This document shows, in pieces, positions 36,427 through 45,606 of a DNA stretch of 64,000 nt (its first letter is position 1; every line of letters starts with the position of its first letter). The position numbers were made by a program, and so were the translations under genes. The stretch is from Rhizobium nepotum 39/7 (lineage in GTDB: Bacteria; Pseudomonadota; Alphaproteobacteria; Rhizobiales; Rhizobiaceae): positions 1 to 64,000 of the forward strand of contig NZ_JWJH01000019.1 of the NCBI RefSeq assembly GCF_000949865.1. The letters run 5' to 3'. The notes beneath the pieces are model-generated. The model was not told the origin of the DNA, ran no database searches, and worked only from the letters and a program-made list of their open reading frames with translations.

Positions 36427-37449
36427 TTGAGAGCATTAACCGCACTTGCGGCGAGCATGGCGTTATGGCTGTGCGGCGCAGGGCATGGCATGGCCGAGAC
36501 CAAGTTGAACGTCCTTTGTGGCGTCGACGAGGCTTGGTGCGTGACCATGCAGCGGGCTTTCGAAGCCCGGATGGGCGTCGAAATTTCGATGGTTCGCAGG
36601 AGCACAGGCGAAATCCTCGACCAGATCCGTGCCGAACGATCCGATCCGACTGTCGACGTTTGGTGGGGAGGCACCGGTGACACTCATTTGCAGGCGGGTT
36701 CGGAGGGTTTGCTGGAAGAATACCAGCCGGCCCATCAGCAGGATTTGCTGCCCTGGGCACAGAATTTCTATGCGATGTCCGGATCGAAATCGGCTGGGAT
36801 TTATGCCGGAGCGCTCGGCTTTGCCTATAATTCTGAACTGCTTGCCAAACACAACCTGCCGGCCCCGACCTGCTGGAAGGATCTGGCGAAGGACATCTAT
36901 CGCGGCCACATCCAGACCGGTAATCCGAACTATTCCGGCACGGCCTTCACCATGCTTGCCACCCTTGTCCAGCTTTTCGGCGAGGAGGAAGCCTTCAGTT
37001 TCATGGGCAAGCTTAACCAGAATGTGACGAGCTATACCAAGGTCGGTGCGGCACCTGTGAAAGCGGCGGCGCGAGGCGAGGTTCTGATCGGGATTTCCTT
37101 CATGCATGACGCCGTGACGCAGAAGATCGAAGGCTTTCCGCTGGTGATCGTCGCGCCTTGCGAGGGGACCGGTTACGAGATCGGGGCGGTCAGCATCGTC
37201 AAGGGCAACCACAACGATGCGTTGGCGCAGGCCTTTGTTGAATTCGCGCTGACCCCGGAAGGACAGGCGACCGGAGCCAAGGCCGGCCAGAACCAGGTGC
37301 CATCCAACGCCCGGGCGACGTTACCGCTCACGGCGCCTGATATATCGATGATCAAGATGGTGGATTACGACTTTGCCACCTTTGGCCAACCCGAAGAGCG
37401 AAGTCGATTGTTAAGCCGCTTCGACAGCGAGATTCACCCGACCCAGTAG
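36427..37449 (+). CDS. ABC substrate-binding protein 1 (AfuA/FbpA-like)
   Basis: A 340-residue periplasmic protein. The TTG start lies six bases after AGGGAGG and yields the signal peptide MRALTALAASMALWLCGAGH, cleaved near GMA-ET. VDVWWGGTGDTHLQAGSEGL, AGALGFAYNSELL and IAPCEGTGYE-like sequence (VAPCEGTGYEIGAVS) place it in the family annotated as ferric-iron or sugar-phosphate binding. The iron-binding tyrosine pair of FbpA is not obvious, so iron is not assured. It has a paralogue downstream and three shared cysteine positions. Confidence 0.82.
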   Translation: MRALTALAASMALWLCGAGHGMAETKLNVLCGVDEAWCVTMQRAFEARMGVEISMVRRSTGEILDQIRAERSDPTVDVWWGGTGDTHLQAGSEGLLEEYQPAHQQDLLPWAQNFYAMSGSKSAGIYAGALGFAYNSELLAKHNLPAPTCWKDLAKDIYRGHIQTGNPNYSGTAFTMLATLVQLFGEEEAFSFMGKLNQNVTSYTKVGAAPVKAAARGEVLIGISFMHDAVTQKIEGFPLVIVAPCEGTGYEIGAVSIVKGNHNDALAQAFVEFALTPEGQATGAKAGQNQVPSNARATLPLTAPDISMIKMVDYDFATFGQPEERSRLLSRFDSEIHPTQ

Positions 37450-37564
37450 GTCAGCAATCCAAGACCGAAAAAACAGACAGCGTGGCAGCACAAGTTGCCG
37501 CGACCGGCAGCGCCATGTTTGCGCGCGGCCCAACCATTCAGACGCAAGCTACAGGAGGATAACC

Positions 37565-38590
37565 ATGCGACTGACGATACTTTCCACATTGCTTTTTGCC
37601 GGTACGGCACTCGGCACCACATCGGTGCAGGCGGCTGGCGAGCTTAACCTGATCTGCTCGGCCGATGTCGTCATCTGCGAACAGATGAAGGGCGATTTCG
37701 AGAAGTCGCATGACATCAAGGTCAATATGGTTCGCCTTTCTTCCGGCGAAACCTATGCCAAGGTGCGTGCGGAAGCCCGCAACCCGAAGACCGATATCTG
37801 GTGGGCCGGCACCGGCGACCCGCACATGCAGGCGGCTTCCGAAAACCTGACGCTCGAATACAAGTCGCCAATGCTCGATCAGCTGCAGGACTGGGCCGTC
37901 AAGCAGGCGGAAAGCACCGGTTACAGAACTGTCGGCGTTTATGCCGGCGCGCTGGGCTGGGGCTACAACACCGAAATCTTCAAGTCCAAGGGCTACAAGG
38001 AGCCGAAGTGCTGGGCCGATCTGCTCGCACCGGAACTGAAGGGCGAAATCCAGATCGCCAATCCCAACTCTTCGGGCACCGCCTATACGGCGCTTGCCTC
38101 GCTCGTGCAGATCATGGGCGAAGATCAGGCGATCGATTATCTGAAGAAGCTCAACGCCAACATCTCGCAATACACCAAGTCCGGTTCCGCGCCGGTCAAG
38201 GCGGCAGCGCGTGGCGAGACGGCGCTTGGCATCGTCTTCATGCATGATGCCGTGGCGCAGACGGCGGAAGGTTTCCCCGTCAAGTCTGTCGCTCCCTGCG
38301 AAGGCACCGGCTACGAAATCGGCTCCATGTCGATCATCAAGGGTGCCCGCAACCTCGAAAATGCGAAGACCTGGTATGACTGGGCCCTCAAGGCAGACGT
38401 CCAGTCGCGCATGAAGGACGCCAAGTCCTTCCAGCTTCCGTCCAACAAGACGGCGGAAGTGCCGAAGGAAGCGCCGAAGTTCGAGGACATCAAGCTCATC
38501 GACTACGACTTCAAGACCTATGGTGACTCCGCCAAGCGCAAGGCACTGCTGGAGCGCTGGGACCGTGAGGTCGGTGCTGTCGCAAACTGA
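37565..38590 (+). CDS. ABC substrate-binding protein 2 (AfuA/FbpA-like)
   Basis: A 341-residue paralogue of the preceding protein: DIWWAGTGDPHMQAASENL, AGALGWGYNTEIF, FMHDAVAQ and VAPCEGTGYEIGSMSIIKG align closely. The start follows AGGAG; the signal peptide ends at VQAAG. The cysteines in LICSADVVIC, KCWAD and PCEGTG are shared and may form disulfides. A hairpin and 85 bases separate it from the permease gene, so this copy is probably the main receptor while the first may present ligand to the kinase. Confidence 0.85.
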   Translation: MRLTILSTLLFAGTALGTTSVQAAGELNLICSADVVICEQMKGDFEKSHDIKVNMVRLSSGETYAKVRAEARNPKTDIWWAGTGDPHMQAASENLTLEYKSPMLDQLQDWAVKQAESTGYRTVGVYAGALGWGYNTEIFKSKGYKEPKCWADLLAPELKGEIQIANPNSSGTAYTALASLVQIMGEDQAIDYLKKLNANISQYTKSGSAPVKAAARGETALGIVFMHDAVAQTAEGFPVKSVAPCEGTGYEIGSMSIIKGARNLENAKTWYDWALKADVQSRMKDAKSFQLPSNKTAEVPKEAPKFEDIKLIDYDFKTYGDSAKRKALLERWDREVGAVAN

Positions 38591-38612
38591 TCTGAACTCC
38601 GGCGATCGGCAT

Positions 38613-38631
38613 CCCGGCTTTTAAAGCCGGG
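38613..38631 (+). other. Hairpin between binding-protein 2 and permease genes
   Basis: CCCGGCTTTTAAAGCCGGG is a near-perfect palindrome just after the binding-protein stop with no T-run. It probably shapes relative expression of receptor and permease. Confidence 0.5.
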
Positions 38632-38675
38632 GTGTCCGCCATTCTTTCATCGGCATGAAATAAGCGAGGTCGGCC

Positions 38676-40907
38676 ATGACACGTGGCAATCGCAGGCTGA
38701 ACATTGTCCTGGCGCTCGGGGCTTTGGCCCTGGTTTTTCTTCCCTGGTATCGCATTGAAGGCGGATTTTTCAGCTTCCGCTGGCTGTCGGAGTTTCTTTC
38801 TTCCTCCAGCAATGCGCCCGGTGTGCTGCAAATATTGGTTTATGGAAAACCCTGGCTTGCCGGTGCCGCCTTCTTTTTCCTCGCCGGATGCCTTGTCCGC
38901 CCGATCAGCGATCCGATGCGACGCGGCAAGCTGCTGGCGTGGATCGGTGCTGCCGGTCTCATGGTTCTGATTTTGCAGGGACTGGCGATTGGATTTACCG
39001 GCTGGACATGGACCGTCAGCGAAAACCTCTTCGGTATGCTTGCCGATGGCCAGCCCGCCATGGGGGCCGGGGCCGTCGTCATGTCGCTGGTCTTCGTGCT
39101 TTTCTTTGCCTTCGGGCTTGCCGAACGCGGCGTGATGAAGGGCGATGCCTTTGTCGTCGGCTCGATTTCCATTCTGGTCTTCCTCGTCACCGTTTTCGTG
39201 TTTTATCCGATCGGCAGCATGCTGATCGCATCCGTTCAGGATTTCGATGGCTCCTTCAATGCCGACGGTTTCATCCGTAATATTCAGGATCCCGGCATCT
39301 GGAGCCTCGGCTGCGTCATGGGTGAGGAGCGTTGCGGCGTGGCCTGGCGGACGCTTTTCCTTGCCTTGATGACCGCCTTCGGCTCCACCGTGCTGGGGCT
39401 GGGTTTTGCACTGGTTGCCACCCGCACCCGCTTTCCGTTCAAGAAGGGCCTGCGCCTTCTGACGGTTCTGCCGATCATCACGCCGCCTTTCGTCATCGGC
39501 CTTGCCTTGACGCTGCTCTTTGGCCGCGCCGGTGTCGTTACCGAATGGCTGTCCTATCTCTTCGGCATCGAACCCGGCCGCTGGCTTTATGGTCTCACCG
39601 GCATCTGGATCGCGCAGGTTCTCTCCTTCACGCCGATATCCTTCCTGGTGCTGATCGGCGTCGTCGAGGGTGTCAGCCCGTCGATGGAAGAGGCGTCGCA
39701 AACGCTTCGCGCCGACCGCTGGCGCACATTCTGGCGGGTGTCGTTGCCGCTGATGAAGCCCGGTCTTGCCAATGCCTTCCTCATCGGCTTCATCGAAAGC
39801 ATGGCGGATTTCGGCAATCCGCTGGTGCTTGGCGGCACCCATGGGGTGCTGTCGACGGAAATCTTCTTTGCTGTCGTCGGTTCGCAGAACGATCCCTCGC
39901 GCGCGGCGGTTCTGGCTATCGTCCTGTTGTGTTTCACGCTTTCGGCTTTTCTCGCCCAGCGTTTCTGGCTATCGGGCAAGAACTTCGCGACTGTCACCGG
40001 CAAGGGCGATAGCGGCGCGCATATCGCCCTGCCGCGCGGCCTTTCAATCGGCGTCCATGCCGTTGTCATTCCGTGGATGCTCTTCACCGTCGTCGTTTAT
40101 GGCATGATCCTCGTCGGTGGTTTCGTGAAGACCTGGGGTCTCGATAATTCACTGACGCTTGACCACTACATCCGCGCCTTCTCCGTCAGCTTCTCCAATG
40201 GCTCGATTGCCTGGACCGGCGTTGCCTGGAACTCGTTCTGGACAACCATGGAGATCGCGCTGGTTTCGGCGCCGCTGACCGCTGCCGTCGGTCTGCTGAC
40301 GGCCTATATCATCGTGCGGCAAAAGTTCGCCGGGCGGAACATCTTCGAATTCGCCTTGATGATGAGCTTTGCCATTCCCGGAACGGTTATCGGCGTCAGC
40401 TACATCATGGCCTTCAACCTGCCGCCGGTGGAAATGACGGGATCGGCGCTGGTTTTGATCGCCTGCTTCGTCTTCCGCAACATGCCGGTCGGTGTGCGCG
40501 GCGGCATCGCGGCGATGAGCCAGCTCGACAAGAGCCTCGACGAGGCCTCGCTGACGCTGCGCGCCGACAGTTTCCGCACGATCAGGAAGGTCATCCTGCC
40601 GCTGCTGCGCCCGGCGATCACGGCGGCTCTGGTCTATTCCTTCGTCCGTGCGATCACTTCCATCAGCGCCGTCATCTTCCTCGTCAGCGCCCAGTACAAC
40701 ATGGCGACTTCCTACATCGTCGGTCTCGTCGAAAACGGCGAATACGGTGTGGCCATTGCCTATTCCTCTATGCTGATCGTCGTGATGATCACGGTCATCA
40801 CCGGCTTCCAGTTCCTTGTGGGCGAGCGTCGCCTGCGACGCGAAAACCGTGTCGCAGGACTGCCCTCCGCTTCCTCCGTTCCTCTCGCTCAGGAGAAAAC
40901 CGCATGA
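38676..40907 (+). CDS. Fused ABC transporter permease (AfuB/FbpB-like)
   Basis: A 743-residue permease with about fourteen hydrophobic segments: a 180-residue N-terminal part and two homologous transport halves. Each half has an EAA loop, EEASQTLRADRWRTFWRVSL at about 344 and DEASLTLRADSFRTIRKVIL at about 630, so one chain supplies both halves of the channel. Its stop overlaps the ATPase start by four bases. The family carries ferric iron in some species and hexose phosphates in others. Confidence 0.88.
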   Translation: MTRGNRRLNIVLALGALALVFLPWYRIEGGFFSFRWLSEFLSSSSNAPGVLQILVYGKPWLAGAAFFFLAGCLVRPISDPMRRGKLLAWIGAAGLMVLILQGLAIGFTGWTWTVSENLFGMLADGQPAMGAGAVVMSLVFVLFFAFGLAERGVMKGDAFVVGSISILVFLVTVFVFYPIGSMLIASVQDFDGSFNADGFIRNIQDPGIWSLGCVMGEERCGVAWRTLFLALMTAFGSTVLGLGFALVATRTRFPFKKGLRLLTVLPIITPPFVIGLALTLLFGRAGVVTEWLSYLFGIEPGRWLYGLTGIWIAQVLSFTPISFLVLIGVVEGVSPSMEEASQTLRADRWRTFWRVSLPLMKPGLANAFLIGFIESMADFGNPLVLGGTHGVLSTEIFFAVVGSQNDPSRAAVLAIVLLCFTLSAFLAQRFWLSGKNFATVTGKGDSGAHIALPRGLSIGVHAVVIPWMLFTVVVYGMILVGGFVKTWGLDNSLTLDHYIRAFSVSFSNGSIAWTGVAWNSFWTTMEIALVSAPLTAAVGLLTAYIIVRQKFAGRNIFEFALMMSFAIPGTVIGVSYIMAFNLPPVEMTGSALVLIACFVFRNMPVGVRGGIAAMSQLDKSLDEASLTLRADSFRTIRKVILPLLRPAITAALVYSFVRAITSISAVIFLVSAQYNMATSYIVGLVENGEYGVAIAYSSMLIVVMITVITGFQFLVGERRLRRENRVAGLPSASSVPLAQEKTA

Positions 40908-41965
40908 TTTCCGTAAAGCCCGGTTCCGTCACCTTTCAGAATGTCCGCAAGACCTTCGGCGCCTTCACCGCCATCCCCGACCTTTCGCTCACCATCGAGC
41001 CCGGAACGCTGGTGACCCTGCTCGGCCCTTCGGGCTGCGGCAAGACGACGACGCTGCGCATGCTGGCGGGTCTGGAGCACCCGACTGCCGGTCGCATTCT
41101 GATCGGCGACAAGGATGTGACCATGCTGCCAGCCAATGAGCGCGATGTCTCGATGGTCTTTCAGTCCTATGCGCTTTTCCCGCATATGACGGCGCTCGAC
41201 AATGTCGCCTATGGCCTACAGTCTTCGGGATTGCGGAAGGCGGAAGCACGGGAAAAGGCAGAGGAAGGGCTGAAGCTCGTGGGCCTTGCGGGCATGGGGC
41301 ACCGCCTGCCGGCCGAACTCTCCGGCGGTCAACAGCAGCGTGTCGCGGTTGCTCGCGCCCTGGTGCTTGAGCCGCAGGTGCTGCTGCTTGATGAGCCGCT
41401 TTCCAACCTCGATGCGCGGCTTCGCCGCCGGGTTCGCACCGAAATCCGTGAATTGCAGCAGCGGCTGGGCTTTACCGCCGTTTATGTGACGCATGATCAG
41501 GACGAGGCGCTGGCCGTTTCCGACCGGATCATCGTGATGAAGGAAGGTGAGATCGCCCAGTCGGGCGCGCCACGGGAACTCTACGAAGCGCCGGCATCTT
41601 CATTCATCGCCGACTTCATGGGCGAAGCGAATGTCGTCGGCTGCGAGGTGGTCAGCCTTGAGGGCGCCGATGCGTTGATCCGCGTCGGGGGGATCGATCA
41701 CCGGGTTGCGGCACGCAACGCCAAGCCCGGCCCGGCAAAGCTTGCGGTTCGTCCGGGGGCGATTTCCATCGCCCAATCGGGCGGGCAGGGGCTTGCCGGT
41801 CGGGTGCTGCACAGCGCCTATCTCGGCGGTCACGTCGAATATGAAGTCGAGACCGATATCGGCACGCTCTTCATTATCGACCATGCCGTCGAGACCAGTC
41901 TGCCGCCCGAAAGCGATGTCACACTCGGCTTCAAGAACCGTGGCATTGCGTTGATCCAGGCCTGA
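40904..41965 (+). CDS. ABC transporter ATPase (AfuC/FbpC-like)
   Basis: A 353-residue ATPase with Walker A GPSGCGKT, Q-loop VFQSYALFPHMTALDN, signature LSGGQQQR, Walker [13 protein letters not shown] and VTHDQDEAL. A C-terminal TOBE-type region (AVRPGAISI) follows. It ends the operon and converges on the flavoenzyme gene. Confidence 0.9.
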   Translation: MISVKPGSVTFQNVRKTFGAFTAIPDLSLTIEPGTLVTLLGPSGCGKTTTLRMLAGLEHPTAGRILIGDKDVTMLPANERDVSMVFQSYALFPHMTALDNVAYGLQSSGLRKAEAREKAEEGLKLVGLAGMGHRLPAELSGGQQQRVAVARALVLEPQVLLLDEPLSNLDARLRRRVRTEIRELQQRLGFTAVYVTHDQDEALAVSDRIIVMKEGEIAQSGAPRELYEAPASSFIADFMGEANVVGCEVVSLEGADALIRVGGIDHRVAARNAKPGPAKLAVRPGAISIAQSGGQGLAGRVLHSAYLGGHVEYEVETDIGTLFIIDHAVETSLPPESDVTLGFKNRGIALIQA

Positions 41966-41992
41966 ATTTCAAAGCGTATCGCGGCGGTCCTC

Positions 41993-44029
41993 TCAAATGT
42001 CCTTTGCGAGACGCAGCGCATCGTAGATCGCCGCATGGGTGTTGCGTGCGGCGACCGCGTCGCCGATCCGGAAGAGCCGGTAGTCGCCGTCCGGATTGCG
42101 CTCGACGGTTTGGGCGGAGCCAGCCAGCAGGGCGTCGTAGGATATTTCGCCGAGGTTCTTCGAGCCGGGTTTGAGTTCGAAATAGAGATCGTCGAGCGGG
42201 ACCGTGCCGTGATTGACGACGATCTGGTCCACGGTTCTTGTTTTCGTCACGCCGCCATAATCGCTGCCGACGCGGGCGATGAGCTGGTTGCCGTTTCTTT
42301 CCGCCGCTTCCAGCCGATAGGTGACGGTGAAGGTGACGTCGAGCTTTTGCAGCGAGCGCATGTAGGGCACGAGGTTCATCGCCATGACCTCAGGGGCAAA
42401 AGCGCGATCCGGTGTCATGATCTCCACTTTCGCACCCGCTTTTGCGATAAATTCGGCGGCCTGCAAGCCCGCATGATCGCCGGCATCGTCGAAAACCAGC
42501 ACATTGGTGCCCGGCTTGACGTCCCCGGAAATGATATCCCATGCGGAGATGACGAGATCGTTGCCTGCCGAAAGCACGTCGGTATGCGGCAGTCCGCCCG
42601 TGGCGATGATAACCACGTCGGGGTTTTCAGAAAGAATTGTGTCCGTTTCCGCCCAGCTGTTGAAGTGAAAGGTAACGCCCAGCCTTTCACACTGGCTCAT
42701 GCGCCAGTCGATGATACCGATCATTTCGCGGCGGCGTTCGCTTTGCGCGGTCAGGCGGATCTGGCCGCCGGGATCGTTCGCGGCCTCGAAGACGACGACC
42801 TCGTGGCCGCGTTCGGCACAGACACGCGCGGCCTCCAGCCCGGCCGGACCGGCACCGACGATCACCACCTTTAGGCTTTCCGTCGCCTTGGTGATCTCGT
42901 GCGGCATGGTTTCTTCACGGCCGGTCGCCGCGTTGTGAATGCAGAAGGCGAGACCACCCTGATAGATGCGATCAAGACAGTAATTGGCGCCCACACAGGG
43001 GCGAATATCGTCCTCCCGCTTTTCCATGATCTTGCGCACGATATGCGGATCGGTCATGTGGGCGCGCGTCATGCCGACCATGTCGACCTTGCCGGAGGCG
43101 ATTGCGTATCGGGCGGTGGCGACATCCTGGATTTTGGCGGCGTGGAAGGTGGGAAAATTGGTCGCCGCGCGGATTTCGCCTGCGAAGTCCAGATGCGGCG
43201 CGTTCACCATGCCCTGAATGGGAATGACGTCGGTCAGGCCGGGATCGGTGTCGATATGGCCCCTGATAACGTTGAGATAGTCGATGAGGCCGCTATCCCT
43301 CAACCGGCGCGAGATTTCGAGGCCCTCGGCTTTTCCGGTGCCGCCCTCAAGACATTCGTCGGCGGTATAGCGAACCCCGAGGATGAAATCGTCGCCCACA
43401 CGTTCGCGCATCGCCCTGAAGACGTCGAAACAGAAACGCATGCGGTTGTCCAGCGAACCGCCATAGGGTCCATCCAGCTCATTGGTCAGCGGTGAGACGA
43501 ACTGGTCGATGAGATGGCCATAGGCTTCCAGCTCCACCCCGTCCATGCCGCCGGCCTTCATGCGTTCTGCGGCATTGGCGAAGTCCTTGATGATGCGCTC
43601 GATATCCCAGTCCTCGATCTTCTTCGGAAAAGCGCGATGCGCGGCTTCCCGCTGGTGGGATGGCGCCAGCACCGGCAACCAGTCTCCCTTGTCCCAACGG
43701 GTGCGGCGGCCGAGATGCGTCAGCTGGATCATGATCGCCGCACCCTCTTCATGCACGGCGTCGGTCATTTCCCTGATCCACGGAACGATTTCATCCTTAT
43801 AGGCCAGCAGATTGTTGAAGACGGGTGGGCTGTCTTTGGATACGGCGGCGGAGCCGGCCGTCATCGTCAAGGCCACGCCGCCCTTTGCCCGCTCGACCGT
43901 GTAGGCGCGGTAGCGCCCTTTCGGCATGCCGTCCTCCGGATAAGCGGGTTCATGCGAGGTGACGATGATGCGGTTTCGCAGGGTGAGATGCTTCAGCTGG
44001 TAAGGCTGAAGAAGGGGATCATTCGACAT
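41993..44029 (-). CDS. N-methylproline demethylase-like flavoprotein (OYE/trimethylamine dehydrogenase family)
   Basis: A 678-residue enzyme with three parts. Residues 1-340 form an FMN TIM barrel of the old-yellow-enzyme type. A cysteine cluster, CVGANYCLDRIYQGGLAFC near 348-366, would hold a 4Fe-4S centre. A C-terminal FAD/NAD unit begins at VVIVGAGPAGLEAARVCAER. The architecture matches trimethylamine dehydrogenase, 2,4-dienoyl-CoA reductase and the N-methylproline demethylases of stachydrine catabolism; TSHEPAYPEDGMPKGRYRAY is what I recall of the last group. It is divergent from a TetR gene that probably controls it. Substrate not proven. Confidence 0.75.
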   Translation of the reverse strand: MSNDPLLQPYQLKHLTLRNRIIVTSHEPAYPEDGMPKGRYRAYTVERAKGGVALTMTAGSAAVSKDSPPVFNNLLAYKDEIVPWIREMTDAVHEEGAAIMIQLTHLGRRTRWDKGDWLPVLAPSHQREAAHRAFPKKIEDWDIERIIKDFANAAERMKAGGMDGVELEAYGHLIDQFVSPLTNELDGPYGGSLDNRMRFCFDVFRAMRERVGDDFILGVRYTADECLEGGTGKAEGLEISRRLRDSGLIDYLNVIRGHIDTDPGLTDVIPIQGMVNAPHLDFAGEIRAATNFPTFHAAKIQDVATARYAIASGKVDMVGMTRAHMTDPHIVRKIMEKREDDIRPCVGANYCLDRIYQGGLAFCIHNAATGREETMPHEITKATESLKVVIVGAGPAGLEAARVCAERGHEVVVFEAANDPGGQIRLTAQSERRREMIGIIDWRMSQCERLGVTFHFNSWAETDTILSENPDVVIIATGGLPHTDVLSAGNDLVISAWDIISGDVKPGTNVLVFDDAGDHAGLQAAEFIAKAGAKVEIMTPDRAFAPEVMAMNLVPYMRSLQKLDVTFTVTYRLEAAERNGNQLIARVGSDYGGVTKTRTVDQIVVNHGTVPLDDLYFELKPGSKNLGEISYDALLAGSAQTVERNPDGDYRLFRIGDAVAARNTHAAIYDALRLAKDI

Positions 44030-44086
44030 GGCGAGCGTGCTCCAGGAAAGTTTGTTAGGAGAAGGCTAAGCGGGAATGTACATAGG

Positions 44087-44124
44087 TGTCAATTAATAAA
44101 ACACTTGTGTTTATGCATTCGACA
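44087..44124. promoter_or_regulatory. Candidate TetR operator with extended dyad symmetry
   Basis: AAACAC-TT-GTGTTT (44099-44112) is centred between 44105 and 44106. Exactly around the same centre lie TGTC (44087-44090) and GACA (44121-44124). The nested dyad is in the gap between the divergent flavoenzyme and TetR genes, 52 bases before the regulator start. Confidence 0.5.
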
Positions 44125-44175
44125 TGAGTGGACATTCGCCTTGTCGCGACCAGGTCGATTTGATAGGAAATCATC

Positions 44176-44847
44176 ATGGAAGCGACATTGAACGAGATCG
44201 GTTGGCGTGGATCGCAGGAGGGCTGGCTTGAGGCCGCCTATCAGGCCCTTCTCGAATCCGGTGTGGATTCCGTGAAAATCCTGCCGCTGGCGAAAAAGCT
44301 CAACCTGTCGCGCACGAGTTTCTACTGGTTCTTCAGGGATCGGGAGGAGTTGCTGGTCGCATTGGTCGCCCGCTGGCGCGAGAAGAATACCGGCAGCATC
44401 GTCAGGCAGTCCGAGGCCTATGCGGAGACCCTCGCCGAAGCGATGCTGAATGTTTTCGATTGCTGGCTGGATTCCCGCCTTTTCGACAACAGGTTCGAAT
44501 TTGCGGTGCGCAGCTGGGCGCTTCAGTCCGACAACATTCTTGCCGAGGTGCGCGAGGCCGACCGGACGAGAATGGATGCGCTTTCGCACATGTTCGCGCG
44601 TTTCGGCCACTCCGAAACCATGGCGGATGTGCGTGCCCGCACCACCTATCTCGTGCAGATCGGCTATATCTCCATGCAGTCGGAGGAGGATGTGGCCGTG
44701 CGCATGAAAAGGATCCCGGACTATATAGCGATCTACACCGGCGAAGTGCCGCAGCAGCGCGAGCTTGACCGGTTTTATGCACGCCACGGATACAGGCCGG
44801 GATCGGACACCTGGAGTGCGTCGGGCGAGGTGATGGAAGAAGAATAG
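44176..44847 (+). CDS. TetR-family transcriptional regulator
   Basis: A 223-residue repressor-type protein. The N-terminal DNA-binding helices are typical: WLEAAYQALLESGVDSVKIL, then LAKKLNLSRTSFYWFFRDRE. The rest is the variable ligand domain. It is divergent from the demethylase-like gene and a symmetric site lies between them, so autoregulation and control of that gene are likely. Confidence 0.85.
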   Translation: MEATLNEIGWRGSQEGWLEAAYQALLESGVDSVKILPLAKKLNLSRTSFYWFFRDREELLVALVARWREKNTGSIVRQSEAYAETLAEAMLNVFDCWLDSRLFDNRFEFAVRSWALQSDNILAEVREADRTRMDALSHMFARFGHSETMADVRARTTYLVQIGYISMQSEEDVAVRMKRIPDYIAIYTGEVPQQRELDRFYARHGYRPGSDTWSASGEVMEEE

Positions 44848-44931
44848 TCTGGCTCCACGCGTGCAATGTAGCTGCAACATTCACCGACCAGTGGTGGGGA
44901 CGGCAAGAGTTCACCTTCGAGGAAAAAGTCA

Positions 44932-45606
44932 TTGCGAATCTTGCTTCTTGAGGATGAACCTGAAATGGCGCGAGCATTGCTCGAAGCCTTGCGCCGGCGT
45001 GATGTGCTTGCGGATCACGTCAGCACGATCGCCGATGCCGATGCTCTGGCGCGCGACGGGACTTACGATGTGCTGGTTCTGGATCGCCGTCTTCCCGATG
45101 GCGAAGGGTTAAGCCTTGTGTCTTCGCTTCGCAAAGCCAGGCATTCCGTGCCGATCCTTGTTTTGACGGCGCTTGGAAGTGTCGATCACCGCGTTGACGG
45201 GCTCGATGCCGGCGCGGACGATTATCTCGCCAAGCCCTTTGCGATCGAGGAATTGCTCGCTCGCCTTCGGGCGCTGCACAGGCGCGGCCCTTCGCTCTCC
45301 GGCAAATATGTGAGTTTCGGAAATCTGAGCATTGATCCGAAGAGCAATGAAGTCTCCGTTGCCGGTTCCACCATCGAATTTCGGCGTCGCGAATATCTGG
45401 TGCTCGAGGCTCTGATGCGACGCCCGAACCGCATCGTGACGAGACCCAATCTGGTCGAGGCGGTTTATACCCTTGATGATGAGATCGAATCGAATGCTCT
45501 GGATGCCCATATTTCCCGGATCAGAAAGAAGCTCGCGCAGGCCGAAGCCACGGTCGAGATAAGGGCCGTGCGAAACATCGGTTATCTCATCCGGTCGAAT
45601 GCATGA
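44932..45606 (+). CDS. OmpR-family response regulator (TctD/QseB-like)
   Basis: A 224-residue regulator with receiver (LEDEPE, phosphoacceptor Asp51 in LVLDRRLPDG, KPFAIEELLAR) and winged helix ending in IRAVRNIGYLIR. The start is TTG: GAGGA about nine bases upstream and the canonical MRILLLEDE beginning support it, and no ATG fits. It overlaps the kinase start by four bases. Its partner kinase is truncated, so its phosphorylation route is uncertain. Confidence 0.85.
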   Translation: MRILLLEDEPEMARALLEALRRRDVLADHVSTIADADALARDGTYDVLVLDRRLPDGEGLSLVSSLRKARHSVPILVLTALGSVDHRVDGLDAGADDYLAKPFAIEELLARLRALHRRGPSLSGKYVSFGNLSIDPKSNEVSVAGSTIEFRRREYLVLEALMRRPNRIVTRPNLVEAVYTLDDEIESNALDAHISRIRKKLAQAEATVEIRAVRNIGYLIRSNA

